Shown: piece by piece, positions 23,353 to 30,998 of the stretch
How the letters are laid out: each line of letters begins with the position of its first letter
Position numbering within the stretch: position 1 is the stretch's first letter
Assembly (NCBI GenBank): GCA_946480245.1
Contig: CAMLIZ010000015.1
Coordinates: 1 to 44,618, forward strand
Reading direction: 5' to 3'
DNA: 44,618 nt
DNA from: an uncultured Pseudomonadota bacterium
GTDB taxonomy: Bacteria; Pseudomonadota; Gammaproteobacteria; Burkholderiales; Burkholderiaceae
Program-made: the position numbers and the translations under genes
The notes under the pieces: model-generated
Database searches by the model: none
The model's input: the letters and a program-made list of their open reading frames with translations, nothing else
Told to the model about the DNA's origin: nothing

Positions 23353-24906
23353 CTACTGGAACGCCACTTCCGCAAAGCTGCGCAGCTTGCGGCTGTGCAG
23401 CTGATCCTGTCGCTGCTGGCGCAGGATGTCGACCGCGCGGATGCCGATGCGCAGGTGCTGGTCCACGCGGTCGCGGTAGAACTGGTTGGCCATGCCCGGC
23501 AGCTTGATCTCGCCGTGCAGCGGCTTGTCGCTCACGCACAGCAAGGTGCCGTAGGGCACGCGAAAGCGGAAGCCGTTGGCGGCGATGGTGGCGCTTTCCA
23601 TGTCGAGCGCCACCGCGCGGCTCTGGCTGAAGCGGCGCTCGGGCGAACTGGCCATGCCGCGCGAGGGCAGCAGCTCCCAGTTGCGGTTGTCGGTGGAGGC
23701 CACGGTGCCGGTGCGCATCACGCGCTTGAGCTCGTAGCCCTGCAGCTGCGTGATGTCGGCCACCGCGGCCTCCAGCGCCTGCTGCACCTCGGCCAGCGGC
23801 GGGATCGGCACCCACAGCGGCAGCTCCTCGTCGAGCACGTGGTCCTCGCGCACGTAGCCGTGCGCCAGCACGTAGTCGCCCAGCTGCTGCGTGTTGCGCA
23901 GGCCGGCGCAGTGGCCGAGCATGATCCACGCGTGCGGGCGCAGCACCGCGATGTGGTCGGTGATGGTCTTGGCGTTGCTGGGGCCCACGCCGATGTTGAC
24001 CATCGTGATGCCGGTGCGGTCGGCGCGCATCAGGTGGTAGGCCGGCATCTGCGGCATGCGCGGCGGCTGCGCGCCGTAGTCGTCCTCCGGCTCGGTGGCC
24101 AGGCCGGCGCGGCGCGTCACCAGGTTGCCCGGCTCCACGAACGCGATGTAGCCGTCGTCGCCGGCAGGGTGGGTGTGCTGCGGCTGCTCGTCCAGCAGGC
24201 CGCCTTGCGCGGGTTTGCTCATCAGCTCATGGCCCAGGCGCACGAACTCGTCGATGTAGAACTGGTAGTTCGTGAACAGCACGAAGTTCTGGAAGTGCTC
24301 GGGCGCGGTGCCGGTGTAGTGGCGCAGCCGGTGCAGCGAGTAGTCCACGCGCGGCGCGGTGAACAGCGCCAGCGGCAGCGGCTCGCCGGCCGCCGGCTCG
24401 TAGGTGCCGTTGGCGATGCCGTCGTCCATCGCGGCCAGGTCGGGCAGGTCGAACAGGTCGCGCAGCAGCATGCGGCGCTGCGGCGTCAGCGCGCCCTCGA
24501 TGTGGTCGTGCTCGGCAAAAGAAAAGTGCAGCGGGATCGGCTGGCTGGACAAGCCCACCTCCAGCGCCACGGCGTGGTTCTGCAGCAGCAGGCGCAGCTG
24601 CTCGGCGTAGTAGTTGCCGAACAGGTCGGGCCGCGTGATCGTGGTCTCGTAGGTGCCCGGCCCCGCCACGAAGCCGTAGCTCAGGCGCGAGTCGGCGCGC
24701 GCCACGGTGTGCGTCTGGATGCGCACGAACGGGTAGCAGGCGCGCACGCGCTGCGTGAAGTCGCGCCCGGCCACGAATTCGTGCAGCGCCTGGCGCAGGT
24801 GCTGGATGCCGCTGTCGTAGATCGTGCTGGCGTACCGCAGGGCGGCGTCGGCATCGGTGAAGGATTGGGTGGTGATGACGGTGGGGGCGGTGGACGTGGC
24901 GCTCAT
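23353..24906 (-). CDS. amn: AMP nucleosidase
   Basis: A 517-residue enzyme that cleaves AMP to adenine and ribose 5-phosphate, adjusting adenylate levels in the cytoplasm. The N-terminal regulatory domain (about 10-190) contains FGNYYAEQLRLLLQNHAVAL and, near its end, VPLHFSFAEH-like sequence. The C-terminal catalytic domain of the purine nucleoside phosphorylase fold has MVNIGVGPSNAKTITDHIAV, IMLGHCAGLR and the AVALDMESATIAANGFRFRV segment. Length and motifs fit Amn. The ATG at 24906 is the last plausible start; the open frame extends 185 codons further without support. A 30-base element shared with the gene at 30126 lies just upstream. Confidence 0.93.
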   Translation of the reverse strand: MSATSTAPTVITTQSFTDADAALRYASTIYDSGIQHLRQALHEFVAGRDFTQRVRACYPFVRIQTHTVARADSRLSYGFVAGPGTYETTITRPDLFGNYYAEQLRLLLQNHAVALEVGLSSQPIPLHFSFAEHDHIEGALTPQRRMLLRDLFDLPDLAAMDDGIANGTYEPAAGEPLPLALFTAPRVDYSLHRLRHYTGTAPEHFQNFVLFTNYQFYIDEFVRLGHELMSKPAQGGLLDEQPQHTHPAGDDGYIAFVEPGNLVTRRAGLATEPEDDYGAQPPRMPQMPAYHLMRADRTGITMVNIGVGPSNAKTITDHIAVLRPHAWIMLGHCAGLRNTQQLGDYVLAHGYVREDHVLDEELPLWVPIPPLAEVQQALEAAVADITQLQGYELKRVMRTGTVASTDNRNWELLPSRGMASSPERRFSQSRAVALDMESATIAANGFRFRVPYGTLLCVSDKPLHGEIKLPGMANQFYRDRVDQHLRIGIRAVDILRQQRQDQLHSRKLRSFAEVAFQ

Positions 24907-24920
24907 GCCGCTATTCTGGC

Positions 24921-24950
24921 CCCCGCATCCGGTGTAGGCGGCGACCCACA
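24921..24950 (-). promoter_or_regulatory. Conserved 30-base upstream element, copy 1 (amn)
   Basis: Read on the minus strand: TGTGGG, five bases, then GCCTACACCGGATGCGGGG, ending 14 bases before the amn ATG. The same arrangement occurs at 30072-30101; 25 of 30 positions agree and the final 19-mer differs at one base. It could be a promoter, operator or 5'-leader element. Confidence 0.5.
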
Positions 24951-25056
24951 AGCACGGGCGCGGCCGGCCGACCCGCAAACGCGGCCCTGAACGGCAGCAG
25001 CCCGAGCGCCCGGCCGCCAGCATGAAGACTCTTTGCAGACACAAGGAGTGAATGAC

Positions 25057-25509
25057 ATGAGACGCATGCTGACCCTCACTGCCGCCGCCTCGACGCTCGT
25101 CATGGCGGTGGGCTGCGCCAGCCCCGGCGCGCGCGAAGTGGCGCCGGTGACGCAATCGCCCTCGATCGCGCAGGCCACGCGCTATGGCGAAGTGCGCTCG
25201 ATCCAGGTGGTCGATCGGCCGGGTACCTCCTCCGGCGCCGGCGCCGTGCTGGGCGCGGTGGTGGGCGGTGTGCTGGGCCACCAGGTGGGTGGCGGCAGCG
25301 GCAAGACGGCCGCCACGGTGGGCGGCGCGGTGGCCGGCGGCATCGCCGGCAACGAGATCGAGAAGCGCCGCTCGAGCAGCAGCGAGGTGTACCGGGTGGA
25401 GGTGCAGTTCGACAACGGCGAGACCGGCACCTACGACTTCCAGGACATCAACGGCCTGCACGTGGGCGACCGCGTGCGCTGGCAGGACGGGCAGCTGTAC
25501 CGCATGTGA
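25057..25509 (+). CDS. Glycine-zipper outer-membrane lipoprotein (SlyB/Pcp-like)
   Basis: A 150-residue lipoprotein with signal MRRMLTLTAAASTLVMAVGC (lipobox VGC at about 19-20). A double glycine-zipper region at about 58-95 (GAGAVLGAVVGGVLGHQVGG, and GGAVAGGIAGNEIEKR) can insert in or span a membrane, followed by a small beta domain (EVYRVEVQFDNGETGTYDF). This is the pattern of SlyB/Pcp-type envelope proteins, which stabilise the outer membrane. AAGGAG lies 8 bases before the chosen ATG; an ATG five bases earlier reads into an immediate stop. Gene stands alone, convergent with the M61 peptidase gene. Confidence 0.85.
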   Translation: MRRMLTLTAAASTLVMAVGCASPGAREVAPVTQSPSIAQATRYGEVRSIQVVDRPGTSSGAGAVLGAVVGGVLGHQVGGGSGKTAATVGGAVAGGIAGNEIEKRRSSSSEVYRVEVQFDNGETGTYDFQDINGLHVGDRVRWQDGQLYRM

Positions 25510-25551
25510 TCGCGCGCGGCCCCGGCGCGTGCCGGGGCCGCGTGGCGATCA
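25507..25551. terminator. Long stop-to-stop hairpin, bidirectional terminator
   Basis: TGATCG (25507-25512) pairs with CGATCA (25546-25551), and inside it CGCGGCCCCGGC (25515-25526) pairs perfectly with 25531-25542 around a GCGT loop. The outermost triplets are the stop codons of the lipoprotein gene and of the M61 peptidase gene. The stem is strong enough to act as a terminator in both directions even without a T-run. Confidence 0.72.
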
Positions 25552-27489
25552 CCGCGCGGCCTGGATCGCGCTCAGCCGGTCGGGCGTGCCGTCGATGCGC
25601 TCGAGCTTGGGGTAGCGCAGGCCGCCGCGGTAGTCGACCTTCACCGTGCGGTACTGGTCGCCGTCGCGCAGCAGCAGCTCGATCGGGTGCGTGCCGTCCT
25701 TGGCGGCCGTGATGGCGGCGGCCAGGCGCTCGGGCTTGTACGCCGTGCCGTTCACCGCCACCAGCTTCACACCCGGCGCCATGCCGGCACGGAACGCCGG
25801 GCTGTCCCAGGCCACGTCCTTCACGACGTTGTCGTTCCCGGTGCCGATGCGCAGGCCGACCGAGTAGCTGAAGTCGCTGGCCTTGTCCTTCTCGTCGTAA
25901 GCCTTGGCGCTGTCGCTCTGCTGCTCCGTGTACACGAGCTTCCAGCCGCTGCGCGCCAGGCCGTCCAGCGGCGCGCGCTCGTGGTTGTCCAGACGCTCAC
26001 GCAGGAAGCGCGCCCAGTCGTGCGGCCACACCGCGTTGAGCGCGTTCACCACGTCGTCGAAGGTGTAGGTGAGCGGCTGCACGCGGCCTTCGTCCACGCC
26101 GAAGAAGCGGGCGGCAAAGTCGTCCAGCGAGCGCTTGCCCTGGCTCTGCTCGCGGATCAGCGTGTCGGCGTCGAGCCAGATCAGCGCCGATTCGTCGTAG
26201 TAGTCCCAGGCGCGCTGCCAGTCACGCCAGTCCTTGTGCGCCTCGCGCGCTTCCAGGTGCGCCTCGTTGGTGGTGTCCTGCAGGTTGCGCCAGCTCCGGC
26301 CGGCGCGGTGCTCGGCCGATGCCGCTGCATAGGCCAGCCCTTCGCGCGCCTGCTCGGGCGTGACCAGGCCGCTGCGCGCGGCCAGCATGCGGCCCCAGTA
26401 CTGCGTCTGGCCTTCGTACACCCACAGCAGGCTGTCGCGCATGGGCTGGCTGTTGTAGTCCGGCGTCCACAGGTCGGCCGGGCGGCGGAACTTGCCGTTC
26501 CACGAGTGCGTGTACTCGTGCGGCAGCAGCTCGCGCTCGAGCACGGCCTTGTCCCAGTCCTTGAAGTAGTTGGGCTTGACCGCGTTCTCGCTCGACTCGT
26601 GGTGCTCCAGCCCGATGCGGCCGAAGGTGTCGCTGATCGCGAGCAGGAAGTCGTAGTGCCGGTAGTGGCGCGAGGCGAACAGCTGGTCGGCCTGGTGCAC
26701 CAGCGCGCGGTGCGCCGCGATCTGCGCTTCGCTGGCCTGCAGCTGCTCGGGCGCGTCGGCCATCAGGTTCAGCACCACCGGGCGCGCCACGTCGGCCGCG
26801 TCCAGCGGCACCTGCTTCATGTAGTGGCCCGCGTACACCGGCGAGTCGATCAGCGTCTCCAGCGACACCGGCTCGTACTGCCAGGCGCCGCCCTGCAGGT
26901 GGCCGCGCAGCGCGCTCGCGCTCTGCCAGCCGTCGGGCAGCTTCAGGCGCGGCGCCATGCGGATCGCGCTGGCGTCATGGCCCGCTGGGTACAGCAGCAT
27001 CGCGTCCCACTGCACCTCGAGCATCTGCGGCGTCATCACGACGCGGCCGCTGTGGTTGGTGGTGGGCGACAGGTATTGCAGCTCGATCGTCAGCGTGTCG
27101 GCGCCGGGCGGCACTTGGATGTGGAATGCGTACGGGTCGGCCGGGTCGCGCTGCCACGCCACGGCTTGCGTGCCGGCGCGCAATTGCAGGCCGGCCAGGG
27201 CGTTGGGGTCGCCGTAGGCGCCGTGCGTGCCGGGCAGCCAGCGCGGCTGCACGAGCGTGAGCGGCCCGGGGCGCACCGGCAGCGTCTGCCGCACGCGGAA
27301 GATCTTGTGCGCAAGGTCGGTGGCATCCACGTCGATGCCGATCACGCCCGGGTAGGGGCTGCGCGGCGCGGTGGTGGTGGCGCGGGTGGGTGTGGGGGCT
27401 GTCTGTGCGGTGGCGGCCACGGGCCCGATCAGGCCGGCGAGCGCAACGACGGGCACGAGGGCCTTGTGGGCCAGGGTGCGGGTGGGCAT
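25549..27489 (-). CDS. M61-family metallopeptidase with PDZ domain
   Basis: A 646-residue exported peptidase of the glycyl aminopeptidase (M61) family. A signal peptide covers about 1-29 (ending VAATAQT). The N-terminal domain (about 45-240) is followed by the catalytic domain with GLEHHESS (about 293-300), the zinc motif HEYTH (324-328) and the third ligand region WVYEGQTQYWG (E359). A PDZ domain lies at about 535-625 (VGLRIGTGNDN; SPAFRAGMAPGVKLVAVNG). It likely cleaves peptides in the periplasm. The ATG at 27489 has CGGAGG about 11 bases upstream. It follows the small gene at 27572 on the same strand. Confidence 0.92.
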   Translation of the reverse strand: MPTRTLAHKALVPVVALAGLIGPVAATAQTAPTPTRATTTAPRSPYPGVIGIDVDATDLAHKIFRVRQTLPVRPGPLTLVQPRWLPGTHGAYGDPNALAGLQLRAGTQAVAWQRDPADPYAFHIQVPPGADTLTIELQYLSPTTNHSGRVVMTPQMLEVQWDAMLLYPAGHDASAIRMAPRLKLPDGWQSASALRGHLQGGAWQYEPVSLETLIDSPVYAGHYMKQVPLDAADVARPVVLNLMADAPEQLQASEAQIAAHRALVHQADQLFASRHYRHYDFLLAISDTFGRIGLEHHESSENAVKPNYFKDWDKAVLERELLPHEYTHSWNGKFRRPADLWTPDYNSQPMRDSLLWVYEGQTQYWGRMLAARSGLVTPEQAREGLAYAAASAEHRAGRSWRNLQDTTNEAHLEAREAHKDWRDWQRAWDYYDESALIWLDADTLIREQSQGKRSLDDFAARFFGVDEGRVQPLTYTFDDVVNALNAVWPHDWARFLRERLDNHERAPLDGLARSGWKLVYTEQQSDSAKAYDEKDKASDFSYSVGLRIGTGNDNVVKDVAWDSPAFRAGMAPGVKLVAVNGTAYKPERLAAAITAAKDGTHPIELLLRDGDQYRTVKVDYRGGLRYPKLERIDGTPDRLSAIQAAR

Positions 27490-27512
27490 CGAGGAAGGTC
27501 CTCCGGTGGTGG

Positions 27513-27541
27513 CAAGGCTGCGCACGATAGCGCAGGCCTTG
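27513..27541 (-). terminator. Hairpin between the small Arg/Gln-rich gene and the M61 gene
   Basis: CAAGGCTGCGC (27513-27523) can pair with GCGCAGGCCTTG (27530-27541) with a single bulged base and a six-base loop. It lies after the stop of the small gene at 27572 and before the M61 start, in the 82-base gap. It may end or attenuate the upstream transcript. Confidence 0.4.
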
Positions 27542-27571
27542 CGCGCGCGCCGCAGGGCCGCAGCGCGCCCG

Positions 27572-27805
27572 TCAGCCGCCGCGGTTTTGCTGGCGCTCGC
27601 GCGCGGCGGCTTCGCTGTCGGTGTCCGGCACCGTCTGGTTGCGCGGGTTCGGCGAGGGCTCGTTGCGCGTGGGCACCTGGCCGTCACGCTGCAGGCGCTC
27701 GGCCTGCGGGTTCAGGATCTCGTTGACCTGCTCGCGCAGGTCTTCTTGGTCGCGCTTCTTGGCAAGGGGGTTGCCGGGGCCGCTGGGGCCGGTGCTGTTC
27801 TTCAT
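27572..27805 (-). CDS. Small hydrophilic protein, unknown function
   Basis: A 77-residue protein, strongly polar and probably disordered, with one likely helix (KKRDQEDLREQVNEILNPQA) and a tail rich in Asn, Pro, Arg and Gln. The ATG has AGGAG 7 bases upstream, better than the in-frame ATG/GTG further out at 27844. I do not recognise a family beyond similar short hypothetical proteins of the group. It lies between the isochorismatase-like gene (54 bases upstream) and the M61 gene. Confidence 0.6.
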   Translation of the reverse strand: MKNSTGPSGPGNPLAKKRDQEDLREQVNEILNPQAERLQRDGQVPTRNEPSPNPRNQTVPDTDSEAAARERQQNRGG

Positions 27806-27859
27806 CGCGTGCTCCTGGGGGGATGGAGCCTGCAGTGCCGGCAATCCCCGTTCCCCGCG

Positions 27860-28489
27860 CTACATCAGGCCGCGGCCGCGGCGGTTGGAGGCCACCACGT
27901 TGTCGATCGGCAGCGCGATCTTGTCGCGCAGCGCAGCGATCCAGGTGGCGGTGTCGGCCACCGCGGCGAAGTTGCTGTGGAACACCACGCTGAACACGCG
28001 GTGCACCTCCTCGGCGCTCACGCGGCCGGCCGCGTTGGCATACGGCAGGGCGCCGCTGGCGTCGGCGAGGAACTCCACCTTCAGCCCGCGGTGCATCGCC
28101 TCGTACACGGTGCCGGCGCCGCAGTTGTGCGTCATGTAGCCCGCCACGGTGAGCGTGTCGATGGCGTGCGCCGCCAGCCAGTCGGCGAAGCCGGTGCCGG
28201 CGAACACGCTGGGCAGGTGCTTGGTGATGAAGTGATCGCGCGGGCGCCGTGCCACCTCCGGGTGCAGCTGCCAGCGCGCGCTGCCGGGCACGAACACCGG
28301 CGCGCCGGCCGGCGCATCGTGCTGCACCACCACCACCGGCACGCCGGCCGCATGCGCCGCGTCCATCGCGCGGGCGATGTTGGGCAGGGTCTGTGTCACC
28401 GGCGGGTGCTCGATCGGCAGGCCGCCGCCTTCGAAGTACTCGTTCTGCACGTCGATCACGACGAGTGCGCGGCGCGGTGCGTTGTTCAT
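27860..28489 (-). CDS. Isochorismatase-family cysteine hydrolase
   Basis: A 209-residue hydrolase of the isochorismatase/nicotinamidase superfamily. The catalytic triad is visible as D13 (LVVIDVQNEY), K90 (FITKHLPSVF) and C123 (GYMTHNCGAGTV). Such enzymes cleave amide or ester bonds of small molecules; the exact substrate cannot be read from sequence. AAGGAG precedes the ATG. The gene is divergent from a GlxA-type AraC regulator 95 bases away, a common pairing in which the regulator controls the hydrolase gene. Confidence 0.87.
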   Translation of the reverse strand: MNNAPRRALVVIDVQNEYFEGGGLPIEHPPVTQTLPNIARAMDAAHAAGVPVVVVQHDAPAGAPVFVPGSARWQLHPEVARRPRDHFITKHLPSVFAGTGFADWLAAHAIDTLTVAGYMTHNCGAGTVYEAMHRGLKVEFLADASGALPYANAAGRVSAEEVHRVFSVVFHSNFAAVADTATWIAALRDKIALPIDNVVASNRRGRGLM

Positions 28490-28555
28490 GCGGGGCTCCT
28501 TGCGGGTTGCGATGAGCGGCATTCTTCGCGCCTCGGTGCCGCCCGGCCAGTGGCC

Positions 28556-28568
28556 TGAATGCCATTCA
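28556..28568. promoter_or_regulatory. Palindromic operator candidate in the divergent promoter
   Basis: TGAATG-C-CATTCA is a perfect inverted repeat with a one-base centre. It lies 16 bases before the regulator ATG and 67 bases before the hydrolase ATG. Its place between regulator and presumed target suggests an operator; no footprint consensus is known to me for it. Confidence 0.4.
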
Positions 28569-28584
28569 TCGATAAGATCGGGCC

Positions 28585-29559
28585 ATGCGCTCACCTCCTG
28601 CGGAAACCGTTGCCGTGGTCGCCTTCGACGGCATCAGCCCGTTCCACCTCGCCGTGCCCTGCCTGGTGTTCGGCGAGGACCGGCAGGCCGACGGCTCGCC
28701 GCGCTTGCGGCTGCGCGTGTGCGGCGTGCAGCGCGGTGTGCTGCGCACCAATGCCGGCTTCACGATCGACGCGCCGTGCGGCTTGCAGGCGCTGCGGCAC
28801 GCTCACACCATCGTCGTGCCCTCCTGGCATGACGACGGCACCCCCGCGCCGCCGGCGCTGCTGCGCGCGCTGCGCCTGGCGCACCGGCGCGGCGCGACCA
28901 TCGTGGGGTTGTGCCTGGGCGCCTTCGTGCTGGCCGAAGCCGGCCTGCTCGACGGCCGGCCCGCCACCACGCACTGGCATCTCGTGCCCGAGTTCGCGCG
29001 CCGCTTTCCGCAGGTGCGGCTGCAGCCCGAAGTGTTGTACGTGGACGATGGCAGCGTGCTCACCTCCGCAGGTACGGCGGCGGGCATCGATTGCTGCCTG
29101 CACCTGCTGCGCAGGCGCTACGGCGCAGAGGCCGCCAATCGCGCGGCGCGCCGCATGGTGGTGGCGCCGCACCGGCAGGGCGGGCAGGCGCAGTACATCG
29201 AGCAGCCGGTGCGTGCCGCGCCCGAGCGCGACCGCCTGGCGCCCCTGCTCGACTGGCTGGGCCGCCGCCTGCACGAGGACCACAGCCTCGATGCGCTGGC
29301 GCGGCGTGCGCTGATGAGCCGGCGCAACTTCACGCGCCGCTTTCGAGAGGCCACCGGCACCACGGTGGGCCAGTGGCTGCAGAACCAGCGCCTGGCGCTG
29401 GCGCAACGGCTGCTGGAGACCAGCGAGCGTTCGGTGGAGGAGGTGGCCGCGGCCTGTGGATTCGGCTCGGCGGTGTCGCTGCGCCAGCACTTCGGCGCCG
29501 CGTTCAAGGTGTCGCCCAGCGCGTACCGGCGCCAGTTTTCGCAGCAGCTGCGGACGTAG
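28585..29559 (+). CDS. GlxA-type transcriptional regulator (DJ-1/PfpI plus AraC domains)
   Basis: A 324-residue regulator with an N-terminal DJ-1/PfpI (amidotransferase-like) domain at about 8-190, including the nucleophile-elbow cysteine C110 in VGLCLGAFVLAEAG and THWHLVPEFARRFP. A C-terminal AraC helix-turn-helix pair follows at about 220-320 (RRALMSRRNFTRRFREATG; VEEVAAACGFGSAVSLRQHF). The group usually senses a small metabolite and activates nearby catabolic genes. It is divergent from the isochorismatase-like hydrolase gene, the likely target. The inducer is unknown. Confidence 0.9.
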   Translation: MRSPPAETVAVVAFDGISPFHLAVPCLVFGEDRQADGSPRLRLRVCGVQRGVLRTNAGFTIDAPCGLQALRHAHTIVVPSWHDDGTPAPPALLRALRLAHRRGATIVGLCLGAFVLAEAGLLDGRPATTHWHLVPEFARRFPQVRLQPEVLYVDDGSVLTSAGTAAGIDCCLHLLRRRYGAEAANRAARRMVVAPHRQGGQAQYIEQPVRAAPERDRLAPLLDWLGRRLHEDHSLDALARRALMSRRNFTRRFREATGTTVGQWLQNQRLALAQRLLETSERSVEEVAAACGFGSAVSLRQHFGAAFKVSPSAYRRQFSQQLRT

Positions 29560-29568
29560 CGGAGGGAG

Positions 29569-29781
29569 TCAGTCGTCGGCCGCGGCCAGCACCGCGGAGC
29601 GCAGGCGCAACAGGCAGAGCTGGCGCTGGCCGATGTCGGCGATGGTGCTGCACGCGGGCTGCGCCTTGGCGGGCGACAGGGCCTGGTGCTGCTGTGCATG
29701 CGCCTGCTGCACGGCGCCGCTCACCACCTGGTTCAGGCAGAGCAGCAGCAAGGTGGCTGCCACGGCGGCCGGGCCGATCAT
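29569..29781 (-). CDS. Small exported protein, unknown function
   Basis: A 70-residue protein with a signal-like N-terminus (MIGPAAVAATLLLLCLNQVV) and a short mature part with two cysteines (PACSTIADIGQRQLCLLRLR) that could form a disulfide. No family is recognised and the ribosome site is weak. It starts 18 bases after the stop of the 57-residue gene upstream on the same strand and is convergent with the regulator gene (9-base gap). Confidence 0.5.
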   Translation of the reverse strand: MIGPAAVAATLLLLCLNQVVSGAVQQAHAQQHQALSPAKAQPACSTIADIGQRQLCLLRLRSAVLAAADD

Positions 29782-29799
29782 GCGGCGCGGCGCCTGGGG

Positions 29800-29973
29800 T
29801 CACCCGCGCTCCCAGGCCGTGATGGTGTCTCCCCACAGCCGGGCCTGCAGCGACGGGTCGGCCGCCTCGTAGCCCAGCGCCTGCATGGGGTCGAGGCCGT
29901 CGACGAGGCGGCGCAGCGCCTCGGCGTTGTCCTGGGCGCGCGCCTCGATGGCGCCGTTCGGCTCGTCGCTCAT
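29800..29973 (-). CDS. Very small acidic protein, unknown function
   Basis: A 57-codon gene from ATG 29973 to TGA 29800, with GAGGAG about 6 bases before the start. The product begins MSDEPNGAIEARAQDNAEAL and continues with RRLVDGLDPMQALGYEAAD and a Trp-containing end (RLWGDTITAWERG). It looks helical and soluble. The good ribosome site and the protein-like residue use favour a real gene; no family or function is recognised. The gene at 29781 follows in the same direction. Confidence 0.55.
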   Translation of the reverse strand: MSDEPNGAIEARAQDNAEALRRLVDGLDPMQALGYEAADPSLQARLWGDTITAWERG

Positions 29974-30071
29974 GTGCGTCTCCTCGGTGTGCTGGCCCGC
30001 AGCAGGCCGTCGATGGAGTCCATGCTGCCTCCATCCGCGCGCTGCGCCTATCAGTGATTCAGGGGGGTGGG

Positions 30072-30101
30072 TGTGGGGCTTTGCCTACACCGGCTGCGGG
30101 G
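30072..30101 (+). promoter_or_regulatory. Conserved 30-base upstream element, copy 2
   Basis: TGTGGG, five bases, then GCCTACACCGGCTGCGGGG, ending 24 bases before the ATG of the binding-protein gene. It matches the element upstream of amn in 25 of 30 positions. No cobalamin riboswitch box is recognisable here. Confidence 0.5.
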
Positions 30102-30125
30102 TGGTGCTTCGGCGACACTGCCTTC

Positions 30126-30938
30126 ATGAGCGCGACCGCCGATCCGTTTCCGCAGCGCATCGTCTGCCTCACCGAGGAGACCACCGAGACGCTGTACCTG
30201 CTGGGCGAGCAGCACCGCATCGCCGGCATCTCCGGCTACACGGTGCGCCCGCCCGAGGCGCGGCGCGACAAGCCCAAGGTCTCGGCCTTCATCAACGCCA
30301 AGATCGACAAGATCCTCGCGCTCGAGCCCGACCTCGTGCTCGGCTTCTCCGACATGCAGGCCGAGATCGCGGACCGGCTGATCCGCGCCGGCCTGCAGGT
30401 GCACGTGTTCAACCAGCGCAACGTGGCCGGCATCCTGCGCATGATGCGCACGCTGGGCAGCCTGGTGGGTGCCGACGCGCGCGCCGCCGCGCTGGTGCAG
30501 CAGCTGCAGGCCGGGCTGGACGCGATCGCGCAGCAGGCGCAGGCGCTGCCGCGCCGCCCGCGCGTGTACTTCGAGGAATGGATGGAGCCGCTGATCTCCG
30601 GCATCGGCTGGGTCAGCGAGCTGGTCGGCATCGCCGGCGGCGACGACGTGTTTCCCGAGCTGGCGCGGCAGGCCGCGGGCAAGGACCGCATCGTGCACGA
30701 CCCGATGGAGGTGGTGCGGCGCGCGCCGGAGATCGTGCTGGGCTCGTGGTGCGGCCGCAAGTTCCGCCCCGAGCAGGTGGCCGCGCGCCCCGGCTGGCAG
30801 GCGCTGCCTGCGGTGCGCACCGGCAGCCTGCACGAGGTGAAGAGCAGCGAGATCCTGCAGCCCGGCCCGGCCGCGCTGACCGACGGCGTGCGCGCGCTGC
30901 AGCAGCGCGTGCGCGAGTGGGCCGAGCGCAACGCCTGA
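30126..30938 (+). CDS. Cobalamin-type ABC binding protein (BtuF-like), no signal peptide
   Basis: A 270-residue protein of the BtuF/FecB periplasmic-binding fold: RIVCLTEETTETLYLLGEQH at the start, KIDKILALEPDLVLGFSDMQ in the first lobe, a long helix region (about 105-140), and VYFEEWMEPLISGIGWVSEL opening the second lobe. The family normally delivers cobalamin or a siderophore to an ABC permease. Here the first residues are polar with no signal sequence, and no permease or ATPase gene is adjacent, so a cytoplasmic relative is likely. Many such proteins are annotated cobalamin-binding in Burkholderiales. The ligand is unproven. Confidence 0.78.
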   Translation: MSATADPFPQRIVCLTEETTETLYLLGEQHRIAGISGYTVRPPEARRDKPKVSAFINAKIDKILALEPDLVLGFSDMQAEIADRLIRAGLQVHVFNQRNVAGILRMMRTLGSLVGADARAAALVQQLQAGLDAIAQQAQALPRRPRVYFEEWMEPLISGIGWVSELVGIAGGDDVFPELARQAAGKDRIVHDPMEVVRRAPEIVLGSWCGRKFRPEQVAARPGWQALPAVRTGSLHEVKSSEILQPGPAALTDGVRALQQRVREWAERNA

Positions 30939-30983
30939 GGGCGGGCCACCGGGAATCCCCGCAATGCCGGGCGTGGGCCCGAG

Positions 30984-30998
30984 TCATATGATGACCTG
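30984..30998 (+). promoter_or_regulatory. Possible operator of the GntR regulator
   Basis: TCATATGATGACCTG lies directly before the regulator ATG. It contains the palindrome TCATATGA (30984-30991) and the arms TCAT and ATGA around three bases. Self-repression by binding here would be typical for a FadR-type regulator, but the repeat is short. Confidence 0.3.

Noticed and set aside
25240..25370. Glycine/alanine-rich repeat in the lipoprotein gene as a DNA repeat or CRISPR-like array
   Set aside because: The repeats are codon-level traces of glycine zippers, without regular units or spacers.
23353..25461. N-terminal extension of AMP nucleosidase to 25461
   Set aside because: It would overlap the glycine-zipper lipoprotein gene on the other strand, and the family start fits the ATG at 24906.
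30072..30125. Cobalamin riboswitch upstream of the BtuF-like gene
   Set aside because: The region is only about 90 bases from the nearest upstream start and lacks a recognisable B12 box; the same element precedes amn, which has no link to cobalamin.
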